Assembly: GCA_025359885.1 (NCBI GenBank)
Contig: JANYDG010000095.1
Location: 43,539-107,538 of the forward strand
Length of the DNA stretch: 64,000 nt
Origin: Acidobacteriota bacterium
GTDB lineage: Bacteria > Acidobacteriota > Terriglobia > Terriglobales > Acidobacteriaceae
Reading direction: 5' to 3'
In this document: positions 1 to 11,010 of the stretch, piece after piece
Numbering within the stretch: position 1 is the first letter of the stretch
How the letters are laid out: each line of letters begins with the position of its first letter
Made by a program: the position numbers and the translations under genes
The notes under the pieces: generated by a model
Told to the model about the DNA's origin: nothing
Database searches by the model: none
The model's input: the letters and a program-made list of their open reading frames with translations, nothing else

Positions 1-161
1 AAAAGCCGCGCCTTCCGCGACCCAAAAGACAACAAGTTCCTTGAACTCGCCGTCGACGGGCTGCCGACCTCATCCTTTCCGGCGATCTCGATTTGCTCGT
101 CCTCAACCCCTTTCGCGGCATCCCCGTCGTCACCCCAACGCAATACCTCGCTGAAGACTGA
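1..161 (+). pseudogene. 3' fragment of a PIN-domain toxin, frameshifted
   Basis: The first 60 bases read RDPKDNKFLELAVDG, a hallmark of the C-terminal half of PIN-domain endoribonuclease toxins. The expected continuation (ADLILSGDLDLLVLNPF, then GIPVVTP and a stop at 159-161) is found only after changing frame near 61-62, where two bases sit in place of a codon. This implies loss of one base. The DxD-like aspartates and the ILSGDLDLL strand are intact in the second frame. The 5' end lies outside the window, so a sequencing error cannot be excluded. No antitoxin is adjacent downstream. Confidence 0.7.
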
Positions 162-206
162 CTACGGTATAGCCACCCCCACCCCGCAGGCCTCACAATA
201 GAGTGC

Positions 207-617
207 ATGATCAGACCTTGCTATATCGTGATCGACCGCGAAAGCTCAAGCGGCATCTCCACACGCAAACTCATCATCGAGACCGCAAAATTCAATGTCA
301 TCACCGCCTATAGCAGCAAAGAGGCCATCGCTACCCTCAAGAAATATCCAGCCCTCGACGGGGTCGTCATGGACGCGGGCCTGGAAGACATGCCCACCGA
401 GGAGCTGATTGCCGCGCTCAAACAGCTCCAGCCGAAAATAGCCGTAGTCCTCGTCAGCAGCCCGCGCTACGTCCCCTGCCCCGACGCCGACTACAACGTG
501 GAATCCTTCGATCCCAGGCGTCTCCTCGCGCTTCTCGAAAAACTTCATCCAGAAGCCATCGCCGCCATCGAAAAGCGCAACGAAGACCTCGAAGAGGCCC
601 ACTTCTTTCACAAGTAG
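207..617 (+). CDS. Stand-alone receiver-like (response-regulator) domain protein
   Basis: This 136-residue protein has the alternating strand/helix pattern of a CheY-like receiver domain. YIVID near residues 6-10 supplies one acidic residue of the Mg site. VVMDAGL puts the likely phospho-acceptor at Asp56, and VVLVSSP near 79-85 corresponds to the strand-4 Ser/Thr. The conserved strand-5 Lys is not evident, so it may be a degenerate or phosphorylation-independent receiver. There is no output domain; the C-terminal ~30 residues are charged and helical. No histidine kinase is adjacent. The start is the first ATG, with a weak ribosome-binding site. Confidence 0.7.
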   Translation: MIRPCYIVIDRESSSGISTRKLIIETAKFNVITAYSSKEAIATLKKYPALDGVVMDAGLEDMPTEELIAALKQLQPKIAVVLVSSPRYVPCPDADYNVESFDPRRLLALLEKLHPEAIAAIEKRNEDLEEAHFFHK

Positions 618-695
618 GTTTCGCGACCGCAACTCGACTGCGGAAAAGAAGATCGCATGGGACCGCATGGGTCTGGGCGACAGGGTACAACGTCC

Positions 696-860
696 ATGGT
701 GCCCAAAGTAGACCAGACCATCCATGGCCGGCACAGCTATCCTCCCCGCATGTTCAGATTCGGTAAACCCAGTACCGCAGGCCAATGGATCAGCCACATC
801 ATCGGAGCCCTCGTCGCGGTCTTCCTCATCGGGTGGCTGCTGCGAATTTACATCCTGTAA
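696..860 (+). CDS. Small membrane protein, single C-terminal helix
   Basis: A 54-residue product beginning MVPKVDQ. It ends in one strongly hydrophobic segment (HIIGALVAVFLIGWLLRIYIL) after a basic, proline-containing N-terminus, which suggests a C-tail-anchored or single-pass inner-membrane protein. A longer in-frame start exists at 657. I chose 696 because the added residues are Gly/Arg-rich and unlike a protein N-terminus, but the ribosome-binding signal is weak for both. I do not recognise the family and assign no function. Confidence 0.45.
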   Translation: MVPKVDQTIHGRHSYPPRMFRFGKPSTAGQWISHIIGALVAVFLIGWLLRIYIL

Positions 861-1162
861 CCACCGGTCGGCGGGTAGCGCAGGTCTCAAAAGGAACAAG
901 TCCGGGTGCCCAGGGTCTGGCTTTTCTGACCTGAGTCTCTCCAGCCAGGCAAATATTGGCTCCCACCTGCGTCAAGCCCAGGCTCCCAGCGTGGCAGACC
1001 GAGACCCCCCAAAACCGATTGCCGATAATTTCTACCAAATCCTCCATAATCGGAACCAGAAGTCAGAAGTCTGAAAATGGGCAAATTGCCCATAATCAGC
1101 GGTACCCCCCCTCCCCCCCCTCAAAATGGGCAAAATGGGCATTTTCCAGCGAGGTCAATTTC
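861..1162. other. Intergenic region with an imperfect hairpin
   Basis: No gene is supported in this stretch. It contains an imperfect hairpin around 912-935 (CAGGGTC ... GACCTG) preceded by GGGTGCCC. The 11-base string TCCGGGTGCCC occurs again at about 10139 in another intergenic region, so it may be part of a dispersed repeat. The distal part carries the palindromic sites described separately and C-rich tracts near 1103-1120. Confidence 0.4.
1077..1145. promoter_or_regulatory. Palindromic operator-like sites upstream of the Phd antitoxin
   Basis: ATGGGCAAATTGCCCAT at 1077-1093 is a perfect 8-bp-arm palindrome with one central base. At 1123-1140 AAAATGGGC is repeated twice in tandem. The second copy opens another palindrome, AAAATGGGCATTTT, at 1132-1145. 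All share the half-site AAATGGGC. Phd-type antitoxins usually repress their own promoter through paired palindromes, so these are good candidate operators for the gene starting at 1163. Confidence 0.6.
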
Positions 1163-1387
1163 ATGCGCACCATGTCAGCTACTGAAGCCAAGCGAAAGTT
1201 CGCCGACCTGCTCGACATCTCTGCTCGCGAACCAGTCCTCATCCAGCGCCACGACCGCGAAATTGCAATCCTCATAGCTCCACAATTGCTTCGAGCCCTC
1301 TGCCTTCACCTGCAGGCTCCCCCTGAAACCAGCCAGGCTCCTCTTGAGCCGCTCACTTCGCCAGCTCGCGCTCCCGCAGCCAGGTAA
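1163..1387 (+). CDS. Orphan Phd/YefM-family antitoxin
   Basis: A 74-residue protein starting [18 protein letters not shown], the typical N-terminal DNA-binding and dimerisation segment of prevent-host-death antitoxins, followed by [16 protein letters not shown]. The C-terminus is Pro/Ala-rich. The start is set by GAGGT at 1151-1155, seven bases before the ATG. No toxin gene follows. Instead the last 35 bases overlap the 3' end of cusA on the other strand, so the C-terminal toxin-binding region may be a replaced sequence. It could be a solitary transcriptional repressor or the remnant of a decayed toxin-antitoxin pair. Confidence 0.75.
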   Translation: MRTMSATEAKRKFADLLDISAREPVLIQRHDREIAILIAPQLLRALCLHLQAPPETSQAPLEPLTSPARAPAAR

Positions 1388-4300
1388 AGATCACCGGCGT
1401 CACGATCAGCACATGAATCAGCGAACTGACCATCCCGCCCAGCACCGGTGCGGCCAGAGGCCGCATAAACTCAGCCCCCGTCCGAGTTGACCACAGCAGC
1501 GGCAGCAACCCTGCCACCACAGTTGCCACCGTCATCACCTTTGGCCGCAACCGCAGCAGCGCCCCTTCGATCACCGCCGCATGCAGCCCGGCGCGGGTCA
1601 GCACGCCCTCAGCCGCAGTCCTCCGCGCGACTGCTTCTTCCAGATAGATCACCATCACCACGCCGGTCTGCACCGCGGTCCCAAAGAGCGCAATGAAACC
1701 GACCCACACCGCCACAGAAAAGTTCAGGCCCAGCAGCTTCACAAGAAAAATGCCGCCAGTCAGCGCAAACGGCACGGCGAGCAGCACATGCGCCGCCTCC
1801 TTTGCCGAACCGTAGGTGCGGTACAGCAGTACAAAAATCACCACCAGCACCACCGGAATCACCATCTCCAGCCGCTTGCGCGCGCTGATCTGGTTTTCGT
1901 ACTGGCCGCTCCAGGCAACGTAGTAGCCCTGCGGCATCTTCACCTGCTGGGCCACCGTGCGCTGGGCTTCGTCAACAAAACCGCCGACGTCCCGCCCGCG
2001 CACATTCATCAGCACCGTCCCGCGCAGCAGGCCGTTCTCGCTTGAAATCATCGACGGCCCCATGCTTGTCTTCATCGTGACTACCTTGTTCAGCGGCACC
2101 TGCGCGCCGTTGCTTCCGGCCACGAGCACCTCGCCCAACTGCTCAGGATTTTCCCTGAAATCCCGCGCATATCGCACCCGTACTGGAAACCGCTGCCGGC
2201 CCTCAATCGTCGTCGTCAGATTTTTGCCCCCGATCGCGGTTTCAATCGCATCCTCAACGTCCGCCACATTCAACCCATAGCGGTCTGAGGCGGGGCGATC
2301 CACGGTCATCTCAAAATACGGCGAGCCAGACGTCCGCTCCGCATACAAGTCCACCGCGCCGGGAATCTTCCGCACCACTTCCTTGATCTCTGCCGACTTC
2401 TGCTCGATCACGTTGAGGTCCGGGCCAAACACCTTGATGCCCACCTGCGTGCGTATTCCCGTCGAGAGCATGTCGATGCGATTGCGAATCGGTTGCGTCC
2501 AGATATTCGTCACGCCGGGCATCTGGAGCGCTTCATCGAGACGGGCCAAAATCGCGTCGCGCGTCAGCCCAGTGGGCCATTGCTCCTGCGCTTTCAGCAC
2601 CACGGTCGTTTCGCCCATGTTGATCGGCGCGGGATCGGTCGAGGTTTCGGCTCTTCCCACCTTGCCGACGACCATATCTACAGCAGGGTCGGCGGCGATA
2701 ATCGCATCCTGTTTGCGCAGAATTTCGGTCGCCTTGGTCAACGAAATCCGCGGGTCAGTAATCGGCATGAAGAGCGCAGTTTCCTCGTTCAGCGGCGGCA
2801 TGAATTCAGAGCCAATCGTCGTCGCCGTGTAAACGGCTGCGCAAAACAGTGCCACCGCCGCGCCCAGCGTCAGAGCGCGATGGCCCAGCGCCCACCTGAG
2901 CACAGGCTGATACACCGCTCGCAGCAGCCGCATCACGGGGTTCTCGTCCTCGCGGTGCAGCTTACCGCGAATGAGAAAGGTACACAGCACCGGCACCAGC
3001 GTAATCGCCAGAATGGTCGAAGCTACCATCGCAAACGTCTTTGTAAAAGCCAGCGGGTGGAACATCTTGCCTTCCATGCCGGTGAGTGCAAAGACCGGAA
3101 CGAAGGCCAGGATGATGATCACCATGGCAAATGAAATCGGCCGGCCTACGAGTCGCGCGGCGTTCAGCGTGATTTCGCGGATGTGCTCGCGATAGTTACC
3201 GTGCTCCTCTTCGTATTGCTCTGCCTGGCGAATCACGTTTTCGGTCATCACGATGCCGGCATCGACCAGCACGCCGATGGCGATGGCGATGCCGCCCAGT
3301 GACATGATGTTCGATGAAATGCCTGCGCCCTTCATGAAGAGAAACGCGCACAGCACAGCGAGAGGCAGAGGAATCGTGACCACCAGGATGCTGCGGAAGT
3401 GCCAGAGAAAGAGCACATGCGCCAGCGTTACCAGAATCAGCTCTTCAATCAACGCGTGACGCAGCGTATCCACAGCATGATCGATAAGAATGCCTCGATC
3501 ATAAAAGGGAACGATCTTGACTCCCGCGGGCAATCCCGGCTCAATCTCGTGAATCTTTTGCTTGACCGCCTCAATAACCTCGCGCGCATTGGCTCCGTAG
3601 CGGATGATCACCACCCCGCCGACAGCCTCCTTTCCGCCCTTGTCGAGAACGCCGCGCCGGAACTCCGGCCCCAGTTGCACACTGGCTACATTGCCCAGGG
3701 TTACAGGCGTTCCGTTGAAGGCACCCAGCGAAATGTCCTCAATATCCTTCAGTCCGCGGATGAGGCCAATGCCGCGCACCATTTCTTCGGTGTGGCCGTT
3801 TTCGACCACTTTCGCGCCTACGTTATTGTTGCTGCGCTCCACCTGCGCGACCACGTCCTTGAGCGAAACGTTGTAGGCGCGCAGCTTCATCGGGTCCAGA
3901 TCCACCTGATATTGCTTCACAAACCCGCCAACGCTTGCCACCTCGGCCACACCCGGCACCGAGTTCAACTGGTACTTGATAAACCAGTCTTGAATCGAGT
4001 GCAATGTGCCGCTGTCGTACGGTCCCTCGACCGTGTACCAGAAGACCTGTCCCACGCCGGTCGCATCCGGGCCCATCATCGGCGTCACGCCGGCAGGCAA
4101 AAAGCTGCCCGCCAGGCTGAGCCGCTCCAGCACGCGGGTCCGAGCAAAGTAGATGTCCACCGAATCTTCAAAGATCACGTTGACCATCGAGAAGCCAAAA
4201 GCCGATGCCGACCGCACCGTGCGCACATGCGGCAACCCTTGCAGATTGGCGGTGAGGGGATAGGTAATCTGGTCCTCAACCTCCTGCGGACTGCGGCCTT

Positions 4301-4460
4301 GCCAATCGGTGAAGACGATCACCTGGTTTTCGCTGAGGTCAGGAATGGCATCGATGGGCGTATGCAGCAGCGCCCAGTAGCCCCAGACGGCAATCCCGGC
4401 GTACAGACCCAGGATCAGCCAGCGATTCTTCATCGAGAATTCAATAATGCGGTTAATCAT
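1353..4460 (-). CDS. cusA: Copper/silver-type RND efflux pump, inner-membrane transporter
   Basis: This 1035-residue heavy-metal-efflux RND protein is close to the usual CusA length. Helix 4 carries [19 protein letters not shown] with the proton-relay Asp400. The three methionines of the CusA Cu(I)/Ag(I) site appear conserved: Met565 (ALFMPIT), Met615 (APINMGETT) and Met664 (NRIDMLSTG), with the same spacings (50 and 49) I recall for Met573/623/672 of E. coli CusA. It would work with the adaptor and outer-membrane channel encoded just upstream. AGGAG lies six bases before the ATG, and the gap to cusB is eight bases, so it is the last gene of a cusCBA operon. Its 3' end overlaps the Phd-type gene convergently. 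Confidence 0.95.
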   Translation of the reverse strand: MINRIIEFSMKNRWLILGLYAGIAVWGYWALLHTPIDAIPDLSENQVIVFTDWQGRSPQEVEDQITYPLTANLQGLPHVRTVRSASAFGFSMVNVIFEDSVDIYFARTRVLERLSLAGSFLPAGVTPMMGPDATGVGQVFWYTVEGPYDSGTLHSIQDWFIKYQLNSVPGVAEVASVGGFVKQYQVDLDPMKLRAYNVSLKDVVAQVERSNNNVGAKVVENGHTEEMVRGIGLIRGLKDIEDISLGAFNGTPVTLGNVASVQLGPEFRRGVLDKGGKEAVGGVVIIRYGANAREVIEAVKQKIHEIEPGLPAGVKIVPFYDRGILIDHAVDTLRHALIEELILVTLAHVLFLWHFRSILVVTIPLPLAVLCAFLFMKGAGISSNIMSLGGIAIAIGVLVDAGIVMTENVIRQAEQYEEEHGNYREHIREITLNAARLVGRPISFAMVIIILAFVPVFALTGMEGKMFHPLAFTKTFAMVASTILAITLVPVLCTFLIRGKLHREDENPVMRLLRAVYQPVLRWALGHRALTLGAAVALFCAAVYTATTIGSEFMPPLNEETALFMPITDPRISLTKATEILRKQDAIIAADPAVDMVVGKVGRAETSTDPAPINMGETTVVLKAQEQWPTGLTRDAILARLDEALQMPGVTNIWTQPIRNRIDMLSTGIRTQVGIKVFGPDLNVIEQKSAEIKEVVRKIPGAVDLYAERTSGSPYFEMTVDRPASDRYGLNVADVEDAIETAIGGKNLTTTIEGRQRFPVRVRYARDFRENPEQLGEVLVAGSNGAQVPLNKVVTMKTSMGPSMISSENGLLRGTVLMNVRGRDVGGFVDEAQRTVAQQVKMPQGYYVAWSGQYENQISARKRLEMVIPVVLVVIFVLLYRTYGSAKEAAHVLLAVPFALTGGIFLVKLLGLNFSVAVWVGFIALFGTAVQTGVVMVIYLEEAVARRTAAEGVLTRAGLHAAVIEGALLRLRPKVMTVATVVAGLLPLLWSTRTGAEFMRPLAAPVLGGMVSSLIHVLIVTPVIFTWLRERELAK

Positions 4461-4468
4461 GGCTTCTC

Positions 4469-6108
<1,640 letters not shown>

Positions 6109-6112
<4 letters not shown>

Positions 6113-7431
6113 TCTCGTGTCCTCTCAGGGCTGGTCGTGGGATTCAAGGCTGTTCCGATGGCCCGCTCCAACTGGGCCATTCCGGCGTCTCGTGCCGATG
6201 AAGCCTTGTAAAAAGCAGTCTGGATATCCAGCAGCAGGTTCTGGCTGTCGATGAGCATGGAGAAGTCAGCGCGGTTGTTTTCGTAGGCGGCCGTCGCAGC
6301 CTTGAATGCGGCCTCAGCCTGTGGCATCAGGGTGTCGCGGTAGATTTTGGTCCGCTTTTCTGCCGCCAGTATGCCGATTTGCGCCTGCCTCACTTCGAGA
6401 AATACGGCGGAGGTTTTCGCCTCCAGCTCGGCCTCGGCCACAGCGATGGTGGCGTCGGCCTGCTTGCCTTCGCCGGTGTGGCGTTCGCGGTTGAGCCAGG
6501 GAAGATTCATCGTCATTTCAGCCATGTAGGCGTTGCGGGCAAAGGAGCCGGAGGGCATCAGCATGTATCCGGCAGCGACGGTGAAGTCGGGTTTCATGGC
6601 GAGCCGCGCGGTCTGTGCTTCATCGCGACGCCGGCCAATGACTGTGCGCAGTCCGGTGAGTTCAGGGCGGTGCCCGATGGCCAGGCGCTCCAGTTCTTCC
6701 AGGGGAGGGAGTTCGGCGCGAGGGGCGGGGTCGGCGGAAATCTGCAATGGCTGGTCGGCGGGGCGGCCCATCAGCACGTTCAGCTCTGCCCGCGCCTGGT
6801 CCTGCTCCTCATTCAGCTCGATCAGGTGCTCTTCAAGGCGGGTGACAGCCATTTGCGCGCGCAGCACGTCCGCCTGCGGCACGCGGCCAGTGGAGTACTG
6901 AGCCAGTGAAGCGGCCAGAGCCTCTTTGAGCAGCGCGGACTGACGATCGTGCAGTGTCATCTCTTCCGCATTGCGGCGCAGATCGGCGCAGGCCTTGCGG
7001 ACCTCGGCTGCTACTTCCTGGCGCAAGGACTCGAGTTCGCTTGCGGCCACATCCACGTCGTCGCCGGCAATTTTGCTGCGGAGATTCCGTTTCTCTTTAC
7101 TCAGAAAGGTCTGTTGGACGGAAAACATCAGCTGCGCCTGGTTCAGGTCCCAGGGCTTGGTCAGCGGCGTACCCCAATCCCGCACCATGAACATGGGGTC
7201 ATCGAGGCTGTGCGCGGTGCTGATTTTCGATTGGGCCATCGACAGCCTTCGCACCGCTGTGCGAATCTGCGGGTTATCAGCAAGCGCCGCCGCGACCGCT
7301 TCCTCTGCCGAAAGGGGAACTCCTGCCAAAGTCATCCCCGGTTCTACAGAAGCAGATCCTGGACTGCTCTGCCCCGGAAGCGCACAGCCGGGAATAAGCG
7401 CAAGAAACACAACAAAAAGAGGTATTTTCAC
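6109..7431 (-). CDS. cusC: TolC-family outer-membrane efflux lipoprotein
   Basis: A 440-residue outer-membrane factor. The N-terminus is a lipoprotein signal ending in LIPGC (Cys16). Two repeats of long amphipathic helices follow (SAEEAVAAALADNPQIRTAVRRL; ELTGLRTVIGRRRDEAQTA), as in CusC/TolC. It forms the exit duct for the CusAB pump. The start is GTG, supported by GGAG seven bases upstream. The 81-base gap to the upstream small Cys-pair gene and the overlap with cusB place it early in the cus operon. Confidence 0.9.
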
Positions 7432-7512
7432 TCGTCAACTCCGCGAAACAGACAAGAAGACCTTGGGCGCAGGCAAAAGCCTGCACCGGATATCCTGGGC
7501 GGAATTGAGAGT

Positions 7513-7857
7513 TTAGATTCTTAAATTGAAGGCGCCCGTAGGCGGAGACAGGGGCGGAATCACCCCAGTTGTTGCGACGTCATGGAACGAGGGAATCTCT
7601 GCGCGTTCCTGAGACTGCTCCACCATCTGCAACGGGTTCTCGCCCGAAACAGCCGGTAACACCGCCGCAGCCGGGGTCTTCGCCTTCACCACGCAGCAGT
7701 TGACCATCTGTGATGGCGTTTGTTCAAGCAGCATCGCGCAGCAACTGTGCGCGCTTTTCGCAGTTCGCTGCAGGCAGGCTCCAAACGGCGCAAGCATCAC
7801 CACCATCATCAGTATGGCGAGTGCTCCGCGTTGAACCGACCCTCGTAACATGCCCAT
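7513..7857 (-). CDS. Small exported Cys-pair protein heading the cus operon
   Basis: A 114-residue protein with a hydrophobic N-terminal segment (ALAILMMVVMLAPFGAC), either a signal peptide or a membrane anchor; AC at the end could be a weak lipobox. It is followed by two vicinal cysteine pairs, HSCCAML and NCCVVK, about 17 residues apart. The remainder is low-complexity, Pro- and Glu-containing. It lies directly upstream of cusC on the same strand. The paired cysteines and location suggest periplasmic Cu(I)/Ag(I) binding, but I recognise no named family. The first two ATG codons (7857 and 7851) are both possible starts. Confidence 0.65.
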   Translation of the reverse strand: MGMLRGSVQRGALAILMMVVMLAPFGACLQRTAKSAHSCCAMLLEQTPSQMVNCCVVKAKTPAAAVLPAVSGENPLQMVEQSQERAEIPSFHDVATTGVIPPLSPPTGAFNLRI

Positions 7858-7924
7858 AGCCTACCACGATCCTCGGATTCCTCGGTGACCCGCATCACCA
7901 ATCAATCCGATCAGCTCAAACGCG

Positions 7925-8380
7925 TCAGCTCGCCTGCACCGACCGCGCCGCATTGCACTCCGCGCACTGGCAGTTCCGGCGCAAAAAGTCCCAGGAATAG
8001 ATCCCGCTCGAGTGCCCGTCCTGCCAGTTGAACTGGATCGCATAGCGGCCCACCGCGTGAGCACTCCCCGGCCGCGCTGGGGCCTCGTACATTTGCAACA
8101 GCTGTTTCGGCTGCGGCTTGGGAACTCCCGGCTCGCGCCCCTGCATCTTCCGCTCTTCCACGCATGTAGCGCAGGGGCAGGCGTTGCGCAGCCAGGCAAA
8201 GTGCCACTGGCTCCGATGACCGTCTTCCCAGTCAATCTCCATGCCCGTGCCCTCGGTCTTCAAAACGCGCACCTTGGCCGGCGTCAGCGCCGCTTTGGTC
8301 AGCGAGCTCGCGTGCTTTTCTTCCCGCTCGACCTTTGCCTGCTCTTCCTTGCTTATAAAACGAATGCCTTCGTGACTCAT
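7925..8380 (-). CDS. DUF971-domain protein with two Cys-rich motifs
   Basis: A 151-residue protein. From about residue 35 it matches the DUF971 / gamma-butyrobetaine hydroxylase N-terminal-like fold: VRVLKTEGTGMEIDWEDGH, WLRNACPCATC, and a C-terminal IYSWDFLRRNCQCAEC. In butyrobetaine hydroxylase this fold holds zinc. Stand-alone versions are often linked to iron-sulfur or ApbC/Mrp functions, and the two CxCxxC motifs fit metal binding. An upstream in-frame start at 8569 would run into the permease gene; ATG 8380 is chosen because the similarity begins after it. The gap to the upstream permease stop is 32 bases. Confidence 0.8.
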   Translation of the reverse strand: MSHEGIRFISKEEQAKVEREEKHASSLTKAALTPAKVRVLKTEGTGMEIDWEDGHRSQWHFAWLRNACPCATCVEERKMQGREPGVPKPQPKQLLQMYEAPARPGSAHAVGRYAIQFNWQDGHSSGIYSWDFLRRNCQCAECNAARSVQAS

Positions 8381-8412
8381 ATCTCTATTCTGCCTGATAC
8401 CTGAGGTTGGGG

Positions 8413-9285
8413 TTACGCGTAGTTCCTCCAGAAGAAATAAGCGGCCATGCCCAGCCCAATCCACACTACCAGTCCGCGCAAAAATCGCTGGTTCAACCGC
8501 TGGGCAATCCGGGCCGAAAGGTAGCCGCCCACAGCGCAGGCCACCATCGCCGCCAGGCAGTAGCGCCACTCCACCTTGCCGCTGAAGGCAAACAAAATGC
8601 AGGCCATGCCATTGGCCATCGTGGTCGCCACAACTTTCATGGCGTTCATTTCGTTCAAGTCTTCGAAGCCGAAGAGCGAGAGCAGTGTAATGAGCAGAAA
8701 TCCCGCCCCAGCGCCAAAGTAGCCAATGTAAAAGCAGACAACCGCCGTGGCCAGTGCCAGCAGCATAAAGCTTTTCGGCTTCTTTACAGGGGCATCGGCG
8801 GATGCGACGGACAGCTCGGCATTGCGTTGCGCCCGGCGCTCAAGCCACTTCATCACCGGGTCGCTCACGGCAAAAATAGTGGAGGCAAACAGCAGCAGCC
8901 ACGGCACAAGATGGATGAAGGTCGCCGCGCGTGTATGCAGCAGCAGAATAGCTCCGCCCGATCCGCCGAGCAAGCCAGCCAGCGCCATCCGCAGGGCAAG
9001 CTTTGGGCGCTTGCGAACCTCATCGCGGTACGCTGCAATCGAAAGCAACTGGCCAGGCCAAAGCGCAACCGTATTGGTCGCATTGGCCTGGATGGGCAGC
9101 AGGCCGATGCCAAGCAGCGCTGGAAAAGTAAGAAACGAGCCTCCGCCCGCCACAGCGTTGAGCGCCCCGCCGACAAAGGATGCAAAGATCAACCACGGCA
9201 AGCGCCAGTCGATTGCATTGAAGGTTTCCGCTATTGCTTCAGTCAATGGGAGCAAATGCATCTGCTCCCATTCTAAACAAGGCAT
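8413..9285 (-). CDS. TauE/SafE-family permease (distal copy)
   Basis: A 290-residue membrane protein with about eight hydrophobic segments and the family signatures GGALNAVAGGGSFLTFPALL and NATNTVALWPGQLLS near the N-terminus, and YFGAGAGFLLITLLSL in the second half. TauE/SafE permeases export sulfite or organosulfur anions or take up small anions; the substrate cannot be told here. It lies six bases after the stop of a second homologous permease, so the two are probably co-transcribed. An alternative ATG at 9261 is sequestered in a hairpin (9247-9270). Confidence 0.85.
   Translation of the reverse strand: MPCLEWEQMHLLPLTEAIAETFNAIDWRLPWLIFASFVGGALNAVAGGGSFLTFPALLGIGLLPIQANATNTVALWPGQLLSIAAYRDEVRKRPKLALRMALAGLLGGSGGAILLLHTRAATFIHLVPWLLLFASTIFAVSDPVMKWLERRAQRNAELSVASADAPVKKPKSFMLLALATAVVCFYIGYFGAGAGFLLITLLSLFGFEDLNEMNAMKVVATTMANGMACILFAFSGKVEWRYCLAAMVACAVGGYLSARIAQRLNQRFLRGLVVWIGLGMAAYFFWRNYA
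9247..9270. repeat. Inverted repeat at the start of the distal permease gene
   Basis: TGGGAGCA at 9247-9254 pairs perfectly with TGCTCCCA at 9263-9270 across an 8-base loop that contains ATGCAT. In the mRNA this would form a hairpin early in the coding sequence, covering the alternative start at 9261. Confidence 0.5.
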
Positions 9286-9291
9286 TTCCAG

Positions 9292-10083
9292 CTATTTGGG
9301 ACCGTAGGCACGCCAGAAAAAGTAGGCGGCAGTCACAAATCCGACGCTGGCGACGATGCGCCGCATCAGTTTTGGGTTCACACGTTTGCTGTAGCGGGCC
9401 GCCACGTAGCCGCCAATTCCCGCCAGAATCGCCATCTGCCAGCAATAGCTCCAGACGACGCGGCCGCTGTAGACAAAGACCGCAACCGCAATGCCGATTG
9501 AGACAACGGCGGTGACCACCTTCAGCGCGTTCATTTCGTGAATGTCAGTGACGCCGCATAAACCAAACAGCGCCATCACCAGAAATCCGCCACCCGCGCC
9601 AAAGTATCCGACATAGGCGCTGACCACCACCATCCCGACAATCAGCCAAAGGTCAGACCGAGCCGCGTTGCCTCGGGTGGCAATCCATCTGCCCAGCGGT
9701 TCGCTCAGCACAAACATGACCGCCGCAAACAACAGCAGCCAGGGCAGCAGAAAGAGAAACCGGCTGCTCGGGGTGATGACCAGCAGCCATGCTCCGACCA
9801 GTCCACCGATCAGCGAAGCAATGCCCAGCGGTAGCAGCCGTTTCGCGTGTCGGCTCAGATTGTCGCGATACGCAAAGACTGACGTCAGTTGCCCCGGCCA
9901 CAGAGCAACCGTGTTGGTGGCGCTGGCCGTCACCGAACTCGTGCCCGAGCCCTTCATCGCGCTCAGCAAAGCGGGCAGTGAAAGAAACGATCCGCCGCCG
10001 GCAACGGTATTCAGCGCTCCCGCCAGTAAGGAGGCCACAGGCAGCCAGGCAAGCTGCAAAGTATGAAGAATTGGAGAATCCAT
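9292..10083 (-). CDS. TauE/SafE-family permease (proximal copy)
   Basis: A 263-residue membrane protein sharing the same signatures as its neighbour: LLAGALNTVAGGGSFLSLPALL, SATNTVALWPGQLTSVFAYRDN and YFGAGGGFLVMALFGL. The two proteins align along their whole lengths, so this is a tandem duplication. They have diverged in the cytoplasmic loops: the distal copy has an extra ~25-residue Ala/Lys loop. Together they may form a heteromeric transporter or serve different anions. The ATG start is in an intergenic region shared with the divergent FKBP gene. Confidence 0.85.
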   Translation of the reverse strand: MDSPILHTLQLAWLPVASLLAGALNTVAGGGSFLSLPALLSAMKGSGTSSVTASATNTVALWPGQLTSVFAYRDNLSRHAKRLLPLGIASLIGGLVGAWLLVITPSSRFLFLLPWLLLFAAVMFVLSEPLGRWIATRGNAARSDLWLIVGMVVVSAYVGYFGAGGGFLVMALFGLCGVTDIHEMNALKVVTAVVSIGIAVAVFVYSGRVVWSYCWQMAILAGIGGYVAARYSKRVNPKLMRRIVASVGFVTAAYFFWRAYGPK

Positions 10084-10212
10084 ATCTCAATGTAAAGGCT
10101 TTAGCCAAAATCCAGAACTGAAATCGATGCCCAATCCGCATCCGGGTGCCCGGTCATCGGCGTGGCCTGTTAAACTCCCGGAGAAAGCTACTTTGGAGTC
10201 TTTGAACACCTT

Positions 10213-10995
10213 ATGAATCGAATCGCACTGATGCTCGCCCTCGCGGCCCCTCTCACGGCCAGCGCCGCCCAGACCGCACCTGCACCCGCGAAGCCTGCCA
10301 CCAAGCCCACGATGGCTACCGCACCCAAGTCTGCAACCCTGCCGGGCGCAGTCAAAAAGCCGGCCGTCGCAGGCGCATCCGCCATCAAGCTGCCTCCCGG
10401 AGTTCCTGCCGCCAAGGGCCTGATCAAGACCGCCTTTGCCCTCAAATACCAGGACGTCACCATCGGCACCGGCGCTCTCGCCGAAGCCGGCAAGCTCTAC
10501 AAGGTGCACTACACGGGGTGGCTCGCCGCCGACGGAAAGAAATTCGACTCCTCCTTTGACCACAAGACCCCGGTCATGGATAAGGACGGCAAGCCCGAGA
10601 TGGATGCCGATGGCAAGCCCAAGATGGGCGAGGGCCAGCCGATTCAGTTTCCCCAGGGCCGCGGACGCGTCATTCCCGGCTGGGACCAGGGCTTTGAAGG
10701 TATGAAGATTGGTGGCAAGCGTCGAATCTTCATTCCTTACCAGCTAGCCTACGGAGCGATGGGCCGCCCGCCGATCATCCCCGCAAAGTCTGACCTCATC
10801 TTTGACGTGGAACTGGTGGACATCACCGACCTCCCGACTGCACCGCAGCAGGGCATGCCTGGAATGCCAGGCGGTCGCCCGATGCCCGGAGGCACGGCAC
10901 CGAAACCGTCAGCTCCGGCTGCGCCCGCGAATACAGCCCCAGCAACAGCAGCGCCGCCGACAGACGAGCCAGCCGCCGCGCCGGAACCTAAATAG
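10213..10995 (+). CDS. Secreted FKBP-type peptidyl-prolyl isomerase
   Basis: A 260-residue protein with an N-terminal signal peptide (MNRIALMLALAAPLTASAAQ), a ~60-residue Ala/Pro/Lys linker, and an FKBP domain from about residue 75 to 205: VHYTGWLADG-type start, VIPGWDQGFEGMKIGGKR, and LIFDVELVDI. The flap region carries an unusual ~25-residue insert rich in Asp, Lys and Met (KDGKPEMDADGKPKMGEG). The C-terminal tail is Pro/Ala-rich with MPGGRPMPGG. It should assist folding of envelope proteins by proline isomerisation. It stands alone and converges with the ABC ATPase gene. Confidence 0.9.
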   Translation: MNRIALMLALAAPLTASAAQTAPAPAKPATKPTMATAPKSATLPGAVKKPAVAGASAIKLPPGVPAAKGLIKTAFALKYQDVTIGTGALAEAGKLYKVHYTGWLAADGKKFDSSFDHKTPVMDKDGKPEMDADGKPKMGEGQPIQFPQGRGRVIPGWDQGFEGMKIGGKRRIFIPYQLAYGAMGRPPIIPAKSDLIFDVELVDITDLPTAPQQGMPGMPGGRPMPGGTAPKPSAPAAPANTAPATAAPPTDEPAAAPEPK

Positions 10996-11010
10996 CTGGT
11001 TGAGCCGGAT

